Counted from the stretch's first letter, positions 7,572-18,017 are shown. The stretch: 64,000 nucleotides of DNA from JAFANK01 sp036741695 (GCA_036741695.1 DAINRU010000008.1:1-64000), one strand, 5' to 3'. Numbers and translations are program-made. Notes: generated by a model from the letters alone, not told the origin.

Positions 7572-7658
7572 TCAGAACTCGCGCCGTCTTCCGGTCAGAT
7601 AGCGGACGGCGATCGCCAGGATAGCAATGGCAAAAATCCAGACGAGCGCATCGCTCAT
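7572..7658 (-). CDS. Very small predicted membrane peptide (28 residues)
   Basis: An ATG frame of 28 codons begins 19 bases after hppA stops and ends with TGA. It reads as an almost continuous hydrophobic helix (ALVWIFAIAILAIAVRYL) followed by a basic tail (TGRRREF). This is the topology of small single-span membrane proteins with a cytoplasmic basic tail. No good ribosome site is visible, so expression is uncertain. If real, it could be a partner of the pyrophosphatase encoded just upstream on this strand. Confidence 0.35.
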   Translation of the reverse strand: MSDALVWIFAIAILAIAVRYLTGRRREF

Positions 7659-7677
7659 ATGGTGCCCGGCTCGCCTG

Positions 7678-9792
<2,115 letters not shown>

Positions 9793-9985
9793 CGTTGATT
9801 GTCGTCTCCAATACGGGTCGCAATAGCGCTCCCACAGGCTCGTGCAACGGCACTGTGCCTGGAAGCTCGTACGCGCGGAATAGAGCGTTGTTTGAGGTCC
9901 GGTTCCTGCCTCCTGCGCCAGAACGCGCTTGCCACGCGCGTTCGCCGGAGGGTCGAATGCAAATCGTGACTAAAGTCGGACACTC

Positions 9986-11005
9986 GTGGCAAGTTTTCTA
10001 GGTCAGCGTTTCCTGCGTTTCGTCGCCGTCCTCCTCACCATCTCTGCGGTGTCTTTTTTGTTTCTCCACCTCATCCCGGGCAACCCGGTTGAGATCCTAT
10101 TGGGCGAACACGCCACGCACGCCGACGTCGTCAATCTCACACACGAGCTCAAGCTCGATCGGCCATGGTACGTGCAGTACGGAGCGTTCCTCACGCAAGT
10201 GATGCGCGGCGACCTCGGCCGTTCGCTCACCGACAACCTGCCCGTCGCTGAGAAGCTGGGGACATACTTCCCCGCCACGGTCGAGCTGGGCATAGCGGCG
10301 ATGATCATCGCGATCGCGGTCGGCGTGCCGGCCGGCATTCTCGCGGCGATCCAACACCGCCGTCCGCTTGACACGGCGACCAGCATCGGATCGCTGCTCG
10401 GCGTCTCGGTTCCCGTCTTTTGGCTGGGATGGATGCTGTTGTGGCTGCTCGCCTACGAGCCGAGCAAGGTCGGCATGAACCTGTTCCCGCTCGCCGGGCG
10501 AATCTCGATGCGTTACGACATCCCCGTGCACACGCATTTCATGACCATCGATGCGCTGCTCGCGGGGAACTGGAACGCATTCGTAGACGCGCTCTGGCAT
10601 CTCGTGCTGCCGGCGGTGACGCTGGGGACGATCCCCATGGCCATCGTCGCGAAGATGACGCGCGCCGAAATGCTCGAGGTGTTGCAGACCGATTACATTC
10701 GTACGGCCCGCGCCAAGGGGCTGGGCAAAACCGCTGTGGTCGTCAAGCACGGGCTGCGCAACGCGCTCATCCCGATCGTCACGGTCATCGGTTTGCAGAC
10801 CGGTTTTCTCTTGGGTGGTGCCGTGTTGACCGAGAGCATCTTCGCCTGGCCCGGCGTCGGCCGGCTTGCCTTCGAGGCGATCAGCAACCGCGACTACCCC
10901 CTCATCATCGGCTGCGTCCTGCTCTTTTCAGCCACCTTCGTGTTCGTGAATTTCATCGTCGACGTGCTCTATGCGCTCCTCAACCCGCGCATCCGCTACA
11001 CGTAA
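9986..11005 (+). CDS. ABC transporter permease, DppB/OppB type
   Basis: The 339-residue protein has the family N-terminus (FLFLHLIPGNPVEILLG), an extended periplasmic loop, about six helices, and the cytoplasmic coupling loop YIRTARAKGLGKTAVVVKHGLRNALIP near residues 240-265. Members of this family form one half of a peptide or nickel import channel together with a DppC-type partner and two ATPases. No dppC, dppD or dppF follows here, so the rest of the transporter must be elsewhere. The start is GTG at 9986 with only a weak ribosome site. Confidence 0.88.
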   Translation: MASFLGQRFLRFVAVLLTISAVSFLFLHLIPGNPVEILLGEHATHADVVNLTHELKLDRPWYVQYGAFLTQVMRGDLGRSLTDNLPVAEKLGTYFPATVELGIAAMIIAIAVGVPAGILAAIQHRRPLDTATSIGSLLGVSVPVFWLGWMLLWLLAYEPSKVGMNLFPLAGRISMRYDIPVHTHFMTIDALLAGNWNAFVDALWHLVLPAVTLGTIPMAIVAKMTRAEMLEVLQTDYIRTARAKGLGKTAVVVKHGLRNALIPIVTVIGLQTGFLLGGAVLTESIFAWPGVGRLAFEAISNRDYPLIIGCVLLFSATFVFVNFIVDVLYALLNPRIRYT

Positions 11006-11117
11006 GCCCCGTGGCCGGAGGCCCCGTTCTCAGGCTTCTCTGAGCTCAATTTAAGGTGGGAAGGATACGATAAACCAGCCTATAAGGAGTATGCATCCCA
11101 GTCGCGAGGGGGCCCAT

Positions 11118-11807
11118 ATGACGATGACGTTTTCGGAGGCCGCGGCCCAGCGGAAGAGGTACCGCCGGCTGGCCCTGTATGGGTTTTTCGTCTTCCTCGT
11201 CATATCCACGATCATCCACTTCACGGTCGGCTCACTGGCCGCCATGCTCTGGCCCAAGCATCAAGCGCCGCTTGATGAGACAATCGCCATCATCACGATC
11301 GACCGCAGCATCCCCGATCAAGTGCTCACGATCGAGCACCTGCAACGCGACCCACAACAGCAGCCGAAACCCGTGACCGTCGCGCAGAAGGTCACCGTGC
11401 AACCGCAGCCCCAGCAGCAAACTAAGCCACAACAGATGCTTCAGCAGCTGGCTCGATCTGCGAGCTCCGCGCTTGCGTCCATCGTCGCGCCGTCACGCAA
11501 GGCCTCCCTCCCCAGGAGCAGCGATCCACGACAACAGGAGAGCGCTCGCGGTAGCGAGACCGCAGTGAAATCGCCGATGGGTTCTGCCGCAGCATCCACC
11601 CAGACCGGAAGCGCCGGAACGGGCGATATGTCCGGCGAGGGTGCCAATTTTCCGGGCAGGCAGGTCCCCACCGGGGCTGTGTGGACAGACCAGGGGCCGC
11701 CAGGTCAGAACACTGGCGTAGGTGGCGGCATCCTCTTAGGCGGTGGCGAGGGCGGTCAAGGCAATGGCCACGATAGCTGCGCACCCTCGCGCGGGAACTT
11801 CTTCTAA
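11118..11807 (+). CDS. TonB-like single-span protein with Pro/Gln-rich stalk, no TonB C-terminal domain
   Basis: The 229-residue product has one transmembrane helix (about 21-44), a short LDETIAIITIDRS segment, then a long Pro/Gln stalk and a Gly/Ser-rich tail ending SCAPSRGNFF. The anchor plus stalk resembles TonB, but the C-terminal receptor-binding domain is missing, so a TonB role is doubtful. I prefer ATG 11118, which has GAGGGG about 7 bases upstream. ATG 11091 follows AAGGAG with only one spacer base. A perfect terminator closes the gene at 11841-11865. Confidence 0.55.
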   Translation: MTMTFSEAAAQRKRYRRLALYGFFVFLVISTIIHFTVGSLAAMLWPKHQAPLDETIAIITIDRSIPDQVLTIEHLQRDPQQQPKPVTVAQKVTVQPQPQQQTKPQQMLQQLARSASSALASIVAPSRKASLPRSSDPRQQESARGSETAVKSPMGSAAASTQTGSAGTGDMSGEGANFPGRQVPTGAVWTDQGPPGQNTGVGGGILLGGGEGGQGNGHDSCAPSRGNFF

Positions 11808-11840
11808 GCCCTCCTCAGGCAGGAGAAAACCCACGATTCC

Positions 11841-11870
11841 AGGGCGCGAGGACAACTCGCGCCCTTCCTT
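11841..11870 (+). terminator. Intrinsic terminator
   Basis: AGGGCGCGAG (11841-11850), loop GACAA, CTCGCGCCCT (11856-11865), followed by TCCTT. Ten perfect base pairs and a pyrimidine-rich tail between the TonB-like gene and the FHA gene. Confidence 0.8.
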
Positions 11871-11947
11871 GTGCCGCCCATCACCGCCGCCATACGTCAC
11901 CAGATGCTACTATATGAACATTCTCCGAAAGCGGGGGCCCTTCAGTC

Positions 11948-12541
11948 GTGAGCAAGACTTTGCAGAGCCGCAGCCAGGAAGCGCAAGACACGAGTTTGCG
12001 TCGTGCATCCGTTACCCGCGAGTCTCGCGGATCACGGGTCTGTCAGCGCTGCTTCGCGCGCAACGAGGCAGGCGACACGTTCTGCAAGGTCTGCGGAGAA
12101 GAGCTGCCGGACAGCCTGGCCGACGTCGACTCCGACGTCACCCGGCGGCTCGTCCCCGCTGCAGCCAGAGCGCAACTCATCGTCGAGACGGGCAACGGTG
12201 CCACGGCGGAGTTCTGGGTCGAGAAGGACGTGGCGCTCGTCGGGCGAGCGTCGCCTTCGGACGGGATCGAGCCCGACGTCGACCTGGCGGAGGTCGACCC
12301 AAACCGCCTGGTGTCTCGGCGCCATGCCTTCATCCTGCGCCGCCGGGGCGGCTTCGTCATCGAAGACCTGGAAAGCGTCAACGGCACCTACCTCAACGGG
12401 ATCCAGCGCCTCCAACCGCATGCTCAGACCCTCTTGCGCGACGGCGACCAGGTCAGTTTCGGGGAGACCCGGGCCATCTTCTGGACGGAAGCGGCGACGG
12501 GCGTGACGGCACAAACGCCGGGTCTTAAGGTCGGACATTAA
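11948..12541 (+). CDS. Zinc-ribbon plus FHA domain protein
   Basis: The 197-residue protein starts at GTG 11948. Two Cys pairs (Cys32/35 and Cys46/49, in VCQRCF and FCKVCG) form a short zinc ribbon. Residues about 75-180 are a forkhead-associated domain with GRAS, LVSRRHA and SVNGTYLNG signatures. FHA domains bind phosphothreonine peptides, so the protein probably reads Ser/Thr kinase signalling. No kinase or phosphatase is encoded nearby. The frame ends at TAA 12541; a 157-base AT-richer gap follows. Confidence 0.85.
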   Translation: MSKTLQSRSQEAQDTSLRRASVTRESRGSRVCQRCFARNEAGDTFCKVCGEELPDSLADVDSDVTRRLVPAAARAQLIVETGNGATAEFWVEKDVALVGRASPSDGIEPDVDLAEVDPNRLVSRRHAFILRRRGGFVIEDLESVNGTYLNGIQRLQPHAQTLLRDGDQVSFGETRAIFWTEAATGVTAQTPGLKVGH

Positions 12542-12616
12542 GACCGTTAAAAAGCCTAATACCGCATAGTTCCGAAAAAAAGGGTAAAACCGTAATTATG
12601 GATAAAAAGCGGCGCC

Positions 12617-12633
12617 TGACGCAGGATGCGTCA
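12617..12633 (+). promoter_or_regulatory. Inverted repeat upstream of the BldC-like gene
   Basis: TGACGCA (12617-12623), GGA, TGCGTCA (12627-12633): a perfect 7-bp dyad in the otherwise unexplained 12542-12698 gap. It could be an operator or a small hairpin. Nothing ties it to a particular regulator. Confidence 0.3.
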
Positions 12634-12698
12634 AGGTCGCTGCTTTGTCGTATGAGATGATGCCGGCGACGCTTGCTGTCTTCACGGGAGCACGTGCA

Positions 12699-12947
12699 AT
12701 GGCGGGCCGCCGGCAAAGCTCGACCGACAATAGACCTGAGAAGCACTGGGTCACCTCAGGTGAGGTCGCGCGTGCGTTGAACATGACCGATGCCGCCATC
12801 CGTCGCTGGGCCCGCGAGGGGCTGCTCGAGGCGATCAAGACGCCAGGCGGACAATATCGGTTTCGCCGCGAGGCCCTCTCCAATCTCATGAAGGCCAGAC
12901 CCAAGATGGTGCGCTCGAAGCCGTCGCGCGCGGGGACAACGCGATGA
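12699..12947 (+). CDS. BldC-like helix-turn-helix regulator (MerR superfamily)
   Basis: The 82-residue protein is almost entirely a MerR-type winged helix: VTSGEVARALNMTDAAIRRWAREGLLEAIKTPGGQYRFR (about 18-56). The GG-QYRF wing and the absence of an effector domain match the BldC family, small DNA binders that control development in Streptomyces. ATG 12699 is preceded by GGGAG at 8 bases; an upstream TTG is less likely. Its last four bases overlap the start of the WhiG-type sigma gene (ATGA), so translation is coupled. A role in steering that sigma factor is inference. Confidence 0.75.
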   Translation: MAGRRQSSTDNRPEKHWVTSGEVARALNMTDAAIRRWAREGLLEAIKTPGGQYRFRREALSNLMKARPKMVRSKPSRAGTTR

Positions 12948-13828
12948 GCACGCGCATGAAGCCCCAGGACATCTGCGTGATCGGCGGCGTGCCGCTGAGT
13001 CGCGAAGAGGTCATCCACAAATTCTTGCACCTCGTCAAATACGTGGCGGGGCGCATCTCCGTCAATCTGCCGCCGCACGTCGAGATCGACGACCTCATCA
13101 ACGAAGGCATCCTCGGCCTCATCGACGCGATCGGCAAGTACGATGACTCGCGCGGCGTCAAGTTCGAGACCTATGCCATCACGCGCATCAACGGGGCCAT
13201 TCTCGATGCGCTGCGCGCCTTGGATTGGGTGCCGCGAGCCGTGCGCCAGAAGGCACGCGAGCTCGAGCGCGTCTTCGTCGAGCTGGAAAACCGGCTCGCC
13301 CGGGTGCCCGAAGACGAGGAGGTCTCCGCGGCGCTGGGCATCACGCTCAAAGAGTATCACACGCTGCTCCTCAAGATCCGGGGCACGTCGATCCTGTCGC
13401 TGGAAGAGTTCTTGCCCAACGAGAAGGGCCACGACGTGGCGCTTCTTGACACGCTCAAAGACGGTGGGCCGGACGCGACCCACGTCATCGAATCGACTGA
13501 GGTCAAAAGCACCCTCGCCGCTGCGGTCGAAAGCCTGCCGCCGCAAGAGCGCACCGTCATCTCGCTCTACTATTTCGAAGGCCTGACGCTCAAAGAGATC
13601 AAGAACGTCTTGGAAGTCTCCGAGTCCCGCGTGTCGCAGATCCACGCGCAGGCGGTCATCCGCCTGCGCTCCAAGCTGCGGACACTGCAGATGGACATGG
13701 GCATCCGCGAGGGCGATCCGACGATCAAGCAGAAGTACGTGCGAAAGAAGCCGCAAAACCCACACGGCCCGCAACCTTCGCACGCAGCCCGTCCCCAGAA
13801 TCGTACCCCGCGCGCCGCCTCCGGTTAA
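12944..13828 (+). CDS. RNA polymerase sigma factor, FliA/WhiG family
   Basis: The 294-residue protein has region 2 (HVEIDDLINEGILGLIDAIGKYDDSRGVKFETYAITRINGAILDALR), a region 3, and region 4 (LPPQERTVISLYYFEGLTLKEIKNVLEVSESRVSQIHAQAVIRLRSKL). The WVPRAVR-x-KARELE segment is typical of FliA/WhiG/SigD. Such factors drive flagellar or developmental genes. The C-terminal tail (about 255-294) is extra, basic and Pro-rich. Three divergent flagellar-like genes lie about 8 kb downstream, but no full flagellar cluster is in view. Confidence 0.9.
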   Translation: MSTRMKPQDICVIGGVPLSREEVIHKFLHLVKYVAGRISVNLPPHVEIDDLINEGILGLIDAIGKYDDSRGVKFETYAITRINGAILDALRALDWVPRAVRQKARELERVFVELENRLARVPEDEEVSAALGITLKEYHTLLLKIRGTSILSLEEFLPNEKGHDVALLDTLKDGGPDATHVIESTEVKSTLAAAVESLPPQERTVISLYYFEGLTLKEIKNVLEVSESRVSQIHAQAVIRLRSKLRTLQMDMGIREGDPTIKQKYVRKKPQNPHGPQPSHAARPQNRTPRAASG

Positions 13829-13850
13829 TCTAGCAGCAGACGTTGAAGCA

Positions 13851-13868
13851 ACGGACCTTTAGGTCCGT
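13851..13868 (+). repeat. Interspersed hairpin repeat, copy 6
   Basis: TTGAAGCA then ACGGACC (13851-13857), loop TTTA, GGTCCGT (13862-13868). Full consensus copy between the sigma gene and ftsY. A second hairpin, ATCGGCTC/GAGCCGAT with loop TCAA (13874-13893), follows immediately. Confidence 0.8.
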
Positions 13869-13873
13869 TACGA

Positions 13874-13893
13874 ATCGGCTCTCAAGAGCCGAT
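13874..13893 (+). terminator. Hairpin between sigma gene and ftsY, possible terminator
   Basis: ATCGGCTC pairs with GAGCCGAT around a TCAA loop, followed by GCTTCATTCCT. The stem is strong but the tail is poor in T, so termination is possible and not assured. Confidence 0.4.
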
Positions 13894-13929
13894 GCTTCAT
13901 TCCTCGTTGGCTGCCGCTCCAATGGCGAG

Positions 13930-13947
13930 ACGGATCTGAAGGTCCGC
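13930..13947 (+). repeat. Interspersed hairpin repeat, copy 7 (degenerate)
   Basis: ACGGATC (13930-13936), loop TGAA, GGTCCGC (13941-13947). One G-U pair and an unpaired end make it weaker than other copies. It ends 27 bases before the ftsY start. Confidence 0.55.
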
Positions 13948-13974
13948 TGCCACATTCAAGCTGAAAGCGGCGCC

Positions 13975-14880
13975 ATGCAATGGCTCTCTTCCCTGCGTGA
14001 TGGGCTGTCTAAGACCCGCGATAGCCTCGCCGGACACCTCAACGCCCTGCTCGGGCGCCAGCTCGTCGACGACGAGTTCTGGGACCGGCTTGAGGAGACG
14101 CTCATCGGGGCTGACTTCGGCTTCGCCACGACGGAGAAGATCGTCGGCGACCTCAAGATCGCTGCCCAACAGCAGAACCTGAAAGTTGCGGACGACGTCG
14201 TGCGGGTGTTCAAGGCGGACGTCGCCGACTACATCAAGCACCCGAACATCGAGCCGGTCCCGGTCACGACGAAGCCCCACGTGATCCTCGTCGTCGGGGT
14301 CAACGGCTCGGGCAAGACCACGACCATCGGCAAGCTCGCGGCGCAGGAGCGCAAGCGTGGCCGGTCGGTCATGCTCGTCGCCGCCGATACGTTCCGTGCC
14401 GCCGCTGCCGAGCAGCTGGCTATCTGGGCGCAGCGGGCTGGGGCGGAGATCGTGCGCCATCGGGAGGGTGCAGATCCAGCAGCGGTCGTCTTCGACGGCC
14501 TTGCCGCGGCCACGTCACAGGGCATCGACGTGGTCTTCGTAGACACCGCCGGACGATTGCAGACCAAACACAACCTCATGGAGGAGCTCAAGAAGATCCG
14601 GCGCATCATCGCCCGCGAAGTGGAAGGCGCGCCGCAGGAGACGCTGCTCGTGCTTGACGCTACGACCGGACAGAACGCTCTATCCCAGGCCAAACTCTTT
14701 CACGAGGCCACCGAATTGACCGGCATCGTGCTCACCAAGCTTGACGGCACGGCCAAGGGCGGGATAATCGTCGCGATCATGGACCAGGTTGACCTTCCCG
14801 TGAAGTACATCGGATTCGGCGAGAAGATCGATCAACTTCGCCCGTTCGACCCGCGAGGGTATGTCGAGGCGCTCTTTTAA
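13975..14880 (+). CDS. ftsY: Signal recognition particle receptor FtsY
   Basis: FtsY is the membrane-associated SRP receptor GTPase that hands nascent membrane proteins to SecYEG. The 301-residue product has a short N-domain (about 10-85) and the G-domain: GVNGSGKTTTIGKL (P-loop, about 101-114), DTFRAAAAEQL, DTAGRLQTKHNLM and TKLDGTAKGG. It lacks the long acidic A-domain of E. coli, as in many bacteria. I start it at ATG 13975; upstream codons in the same frame come only from the hairpin repeat region. Confidence 0.95.
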   Translation: MQWLSSLRDGLSKTRDSLAGHLNALLGRQLVDDEFWDRLEETLIGADFGFATTEKIVGDLKIAAQQQNLKVADDVVRVFKADVADYIKHPNIEPVPVTTKPHVILVVGVNGSGKTTTIGKLAAQERKRGRSVMLVAADTFRAAAAEQLAIWAQRAGAEIVRHREGADPAAVVFDGLAAATSQGIDVVFVDTAGRLQTKHNLMEELKKIRRIIAREVEGAPQETLLVLDATTGQNALSQAKLFHEATELTGIVLTKLDGTAKGGIIVAIMDQVDLPVKYIGFGEKIDQLRPFDPRGYVEALF

Positions 14881-14926
14881 CTACAGCTCATCGCCACCAT
14901 ATCAGGCTGATTATGAGGAGATCGCC

Positions 14927-15973
14927 TTGTCGGATAAAGAGAAGGACAAAGCCCTAGAAAACGCACTGGCTCAGATCGAGCGCCAATTCGGCAAGGGCTC
15001 CATCATGAAGCTGGGCGAGGCCGCTGCCAACATGCAGATCGAGGTCATCCCCACAGGCTCGATCGCCCTCGACGTCGCCTTGGGAGTCGGTGGCCTTCCA
15101 CGCGGCCGGGTTGTCGAGATCTACGGTCCTGAGTCATCCGGCAAGACCACGCTCACCCTTCACGTCATCGCGCAGGCGCAAAAAGGCGGCGGTGTGGCAG
15201 CGTTCATCGATGTCGAGCACGCGCTCGACCCGGCCTACGCGCGCAACCTCGGCGTCGACCTCGATAATCTCCTCATCTCCCAGCCGGATACAGGCGAGCA
15301 GGCCCTCGATATCGCCGAGATGCTCGTGCGCTCGAATGCGGTCGACGTCGTCGTCGTGGATTCAGTGGCGGCGCTTGTCCCCAAGGCCGAGATCGAGGGC
15401 GACATGGGGGACACCCACATGGGCCTTCAAGCCCGGCTCATGTCCCAGGCGCTCCGCAAGCTCACCTCTGCCATCAGCAAGTCCCGGACCACGATGATCT
15501 TCATCAATCAGATCCGCGAGAAGATCGGCGTGATGTTCGGCAATCCGGAGACGACGAGCGGCGGACGAGCGCTCAAATTCTACGCGTCGGTGCGCATGGA
15601 CATCCGCAAGCTCGAGCAGATCAAGAGTGGCACAGACCCGATAGGCTCGCGCACGCGAGTCAAGGTGGTCAAGAACAAAGTCGCGCCGCCCTTCCAGGTC
15701 GCAGAGTTCGATATCATGTACGGCAAGGGCATCAGTCGCACGGGTGATCTCATCGACATCGGCCTGAAACACGAGATCATCGGCAAGAGCGGCTCGTGGT
15801 ACACGTACGGCGACACCCGCATCGGTCAGGGACGCGAGAACGCGAAAACCTATCTCGAAGAGCACCCCGAGATCGCGGACGAGCTCGAGGAGAAGGTACG
15901 CGCGTTGCTCGTGCGCCAGGGCGGGGGCCCCGCCGAGAACGGCGCCGCGCGCTACGCAGTCGTCTCAGAATAG
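14927..15973 (+). CDS. recA: Recombinase RecA
   Basis: RecA forms filaments on single-stranded DNA, catalyses strand exchange and activates LexA cleavage. The 348-residue protein has the Walker A GPESSGKTTL (about 67-76), the VVVVDSVAAL Walker B, loop L1 GDTHMGLQARLMSQALRKL and loop L2 FINQIREKIGVMFGNPETT. No intein is present. The start is TTG 14927 with a GAGGAG ribosome site at 14915-14920; the upstream frame overlaps ftsY. recX follows 9 bases later. No LexA box was seen directly upstream. Confidence 0.96.
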   Translation: MSDKEKDKALENALAQIERQFGKGSIMKLGEAAANMQIEVIPTGSIALDVALGVGGLPRGRVVEIYGPESSGKTTLTLHVIAQAQKGGGVAAFIDVEHALDPAYARNLGVDLDNLLISQPDTGEQALDIAEMLVRSNAVDVVVVDSVAALVPKAEIEGDMGDTHMGLQARLMSQALRKLTSAISKSRTTMIFINQIREKIGVMFGNPETTSGGRALKFYASVRMDIRKLEQIKSGTDPIGSRTRVKVVKNKVAPPFQVAEFDIMYGKGISRTGDLIDIGLKHEIIGKSGSWYTYGDTRIGQGRENAKTYLEEHPEIADELEEKVRALLVRQGGGPAENGAARYAVVSE

Positions 15974-15982
15974 GGGCCAGCC

Positions 15983-16486
15983 GTGGGCGCTCCCGGAGCC
16001 TTTGGGCAGAGCCTCAACAATGCGGTCTTCACGACCGCGCTCAGGATGCTCGCCGGCAAACGGCTCTCGAAAGCGCAGCTCATCAGGAAGCTCCGAGATC
16101 GCGGCTTCGCGCCTGACGTGGTGCGCGATGCCGTCGCGGAGTGCGAGCGCCGCCGGTACATCGACGATCGCACCTTCGCCCAGCTCTTCGTGGCGAGCGC
16201 GATCGAGAAGAAAGCCATCGGACCGCTGCGGCTCATGCGCGACCTGCTGAAGCAGGGCATCGATGGGGACCTCGCACGCGAGATCATCGCGCAGACCGAC
16301 GAGGGGCATGACGATCGCCTCGAGCGGGCGATTCGCAAGCTCGAGGCCTCGCGACCCGGTGAGCGTTTCGACCGCCTCGCGCGCCGTCTCGTCACCCAAG
16401 GCTTCACCGCACCTGCGATCGCTCGCGCGCTGCGGGCGCGCGCGGCTTCGGGCATGGCCATCGAAGAGCTCGAGGAGCTGCCATGA
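15983..16486 (+). CDS. recX: Regulatory protein RecX
   Basis: RecX binds RecA filaments and limits their activity. The 167-residue product has three-helix repeats typical of the family: ALRMLAGKRLSKAQLIRKLRDRGF, a central ERRRYIDDRTFAQLFV, and a C-terminal RLARRLVTQGFTAPAIARAL. It begins at GTG 15983, nine bases after recA stops, the usual recA-recX pairing. Its last codons overlap the start of the next gene. Confidence 0.9.
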   Translation: MGAPGAFGQSLNNAVFTTALRMLAGKRLSKAQLIRKLRDRGFAPDVVRDAVAECERRRYIDDRTFAQLFVASAIEKKAIGPLRLMRDLLKQGIDGDLAREIIAQTDEGHDDRLERAIRKLEASRPGERFDRLARRLVTQGFTAPAIARALRARAASGMAIEELEELP

Positions 16487-17271
16487 GCGCCGCGCCGAGC
16501 GAAGCACCAGCGACGGTCGAGCTCGGCGGCGGCTTCATCTACGTGCGCCGCCCCGATGGCAGGGCTGCCGTGCTCGCTCCGCATCTACAAAGCGCGGGTG
16601 TTGCGGGCATGATGAGCCCAAGTCTCGTCAACGCGCGCGATGCAGGCGAGCTGCGAAGCTGGCTCGAGGACTGGGGGTTCGAGCCTGCGTTGCCCGTGGC
16701 GCAGGTGAATCAGGTCCATGGCACCGAGATCGCCGCAGCGGGCGAGGCCGGTCCCGCGTCCGAGGCCGACGGCCTGTGGTCTGATTCAGGCGGCATCATC
16801 CTCACGGTGAAGGCGGCCGACTGCGCACCGGTCTGGCTGGCTGACATGTCGTCAAAACGCTTCGCCCTCGTGCATGCCGGCTGGCGCGGCGTGGCAAGCG
16901 GGATCATCGCGGCAGCGATCGACACCCTCGCGGCGGCTGGGTCGAAGGCAGACGAACTCGCGGTCGCGGTCGGGCCGCACCTGCGCCCGTGCTGCTTTGA
17001 AGTCGGCCCCGAGGTCGCAGACCGCTTTGCGAACATCGGGGGCGCCATACTACCGGCGAGCGCCTTAACCGCGCCGCGGCGGCGCCACGACAGCGTCTCG
17101 CTGGATCTTTCTGCAGCGATACGCGCGGATCTCAACGACCTGGGCGTCCGCGATGAGCAGATTTTCATCGCGACGGCGTGCACTCGCTGCCACCCAGAGC
17201 TGTTCCACTCGTACCGCCGCAATGGGTCAGGCGGTCCGCTCATGGCGGCAGTGGCCGCCAGGCGGGGATGA
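16483..17271 (+). CDS. pgeF: Purine nucleoside phosphorylase-type multicopper-like protein (PgeF/YfiH, DUF152)
   Basis: This 262-residue protein belongs to the former laccase-domain family, now known to act on adenosine, inosine or peptidoglycan precursors. Key residues are visible: QVNQVHG (about 71-77), KAADCAPVWL, HAGWRGV (about 130-136) and RPCCFEVGPEV. The zinc ligands are expected to be the His of VHG, the Cys of ADC and the His of HAGWRG. ATG overlaps recX and the stop overlaps the response regulator start, so four genes from recA onward form one unit. Confidence 0.88.
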   Translation: MSAAPSEAPATVELGGGFIYVRRPDGRAAVLAPHLQSAGVAGMMSPSLVNARDAGELRSWLEDWGFEPALPVAQVNQVHGTEIAAAGEAGPASEADGLWSDSGGIILTVKAADCAPVWLADMSSKRFALVHAGWRGVASGIIAAAIDTLAAAGSKADELAVAVGPHLRPCCFEVGPEVADRFANIGGAILPASALTAPRRRHDSVSLDLSAAIRADLNDLGVRDEQIFIATACTRCHPELFHSYRRNGSGGPLMAAVAARRG

Positions 17272-17984
17272 GCGCCCCGGCCGGCGCGGTGGCCACGCGC
17301 GGTTGCGCCCTCATCGTGGACGACGAGCCGCACGTGGCGGAGCTGTTGCGCGACGCGCTCGCCGCCGAAGGCTTCACGCCGGTTATCGCCGTGGACGGAC
17401 TCGCGGCGTTGCGCCGAGCCCGCGAGCACGCGCCGGACGTCATCGTGCTCGATATCGGCCTTCCTGGCATCGACGGTTTCGAGGTCTGTCGCACGCTGCG
17501 CAAGGAGACGGACGCACCGATCATCGTCATCTCGGCGCGCACGGGCGAGATCGATAAGATCGTCGGCCTCGAGGTCGGTGCAGACGACTATATCAGCAAG
17601 CCCTTCTCGCCGCGCGAGGTCGTGGCACGCGTGCGAGCGATCCTGCGGCGCAGCGGCGGCGAACCGCCTCAGCCCACGAAACGGCGCACGATAGGCGACG
17701 TCTGCGTGGACGCCGACCGGCGCGAAGTGACGGTGCGAGGAACGGCCGTCCGCCTGAAACCGCGCGAGTTCGACGTGCTATGGCTCTTCGCGCGTAACGA
17801 GGGCCGGGTCTTCACCCGCGACCAGCTCATCGAGGCGGTCTGGGGATTCGACTTCGAGGGGGATCCGCGCACCGTCGACGTGCACGTGCGCCGCATCCGC
17901 CGCGCGCTAGGCGATCCGGCTTCCAAGCCGCGCTATCTGCAGACCGTTCACGGTTTGGGATACAAGTTCGTCGCTCCGAAATAG
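17268..17984 (+). CDS. OmpR/PhoB-type response regulator
   Basis: The 238-residue protein has a receiver domain (about 15-125) with VDDEP, acceptor Asp in VIVLDIGLPGIDGF, Ser in VISART and Lys in ISKPFSPREV. A winged helix follows (about 145-236) with VRLKPREFDVLWLFARNEGRVFTRDQLIEAVWG. It should be a DNA-binding partner of the histidine kinase that follows 33 bases later. The ATG overlaps the pgeF stop. Target genes are unknown. Confidence 0.93.
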   Translation: MSAPAGAVATRGCALIVDDEPHVAELLRDALAAEGFTPVIAVDGLAALRRAREHAPDVIVLDIGLPGIDGFEVCRTLRKETDAPIIVISARTGEIDKIVGLEVGADDYISKPFSPREVVARVRAILRRSGGEPPQPTKRRTIGDVCVDADRREVTVRGTAVRLKPREFDVLWLFARNEGRVFTRDQLIEAVWGFDFEGDPRTVDVHVRRIRRALGDPASKPRYLQTVHGLGYKFVAPK

Positions 17985-18017
17985 CGGCATGGCAATGACC
18001 GCTCCGCACGAGACAAC

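Noticed and set aside
9886..9925. tRNA-like 3' end (GGTCCGGTTCCTGCCTCCTGCGCCA) in the hppA-permease gap
   Set aside because: It ends like a tRNA with CCA, but no matching acceptor strand, D arm or anticodon arm could be found upstream.
12600..12662. 20-codon ATG frame before the BldC-like gene
   Set aside because: No ribosome site, no recognisable content, and it contains an inverted repeat likely to be a control site.
13843..13974. ftsY start at 13843 giving an MKQRTFRSV N-terminus
   Set aside because: The extra residues come entirely from the hairpin repeats and the intergenic hairpin; family alignment starts at 13975.
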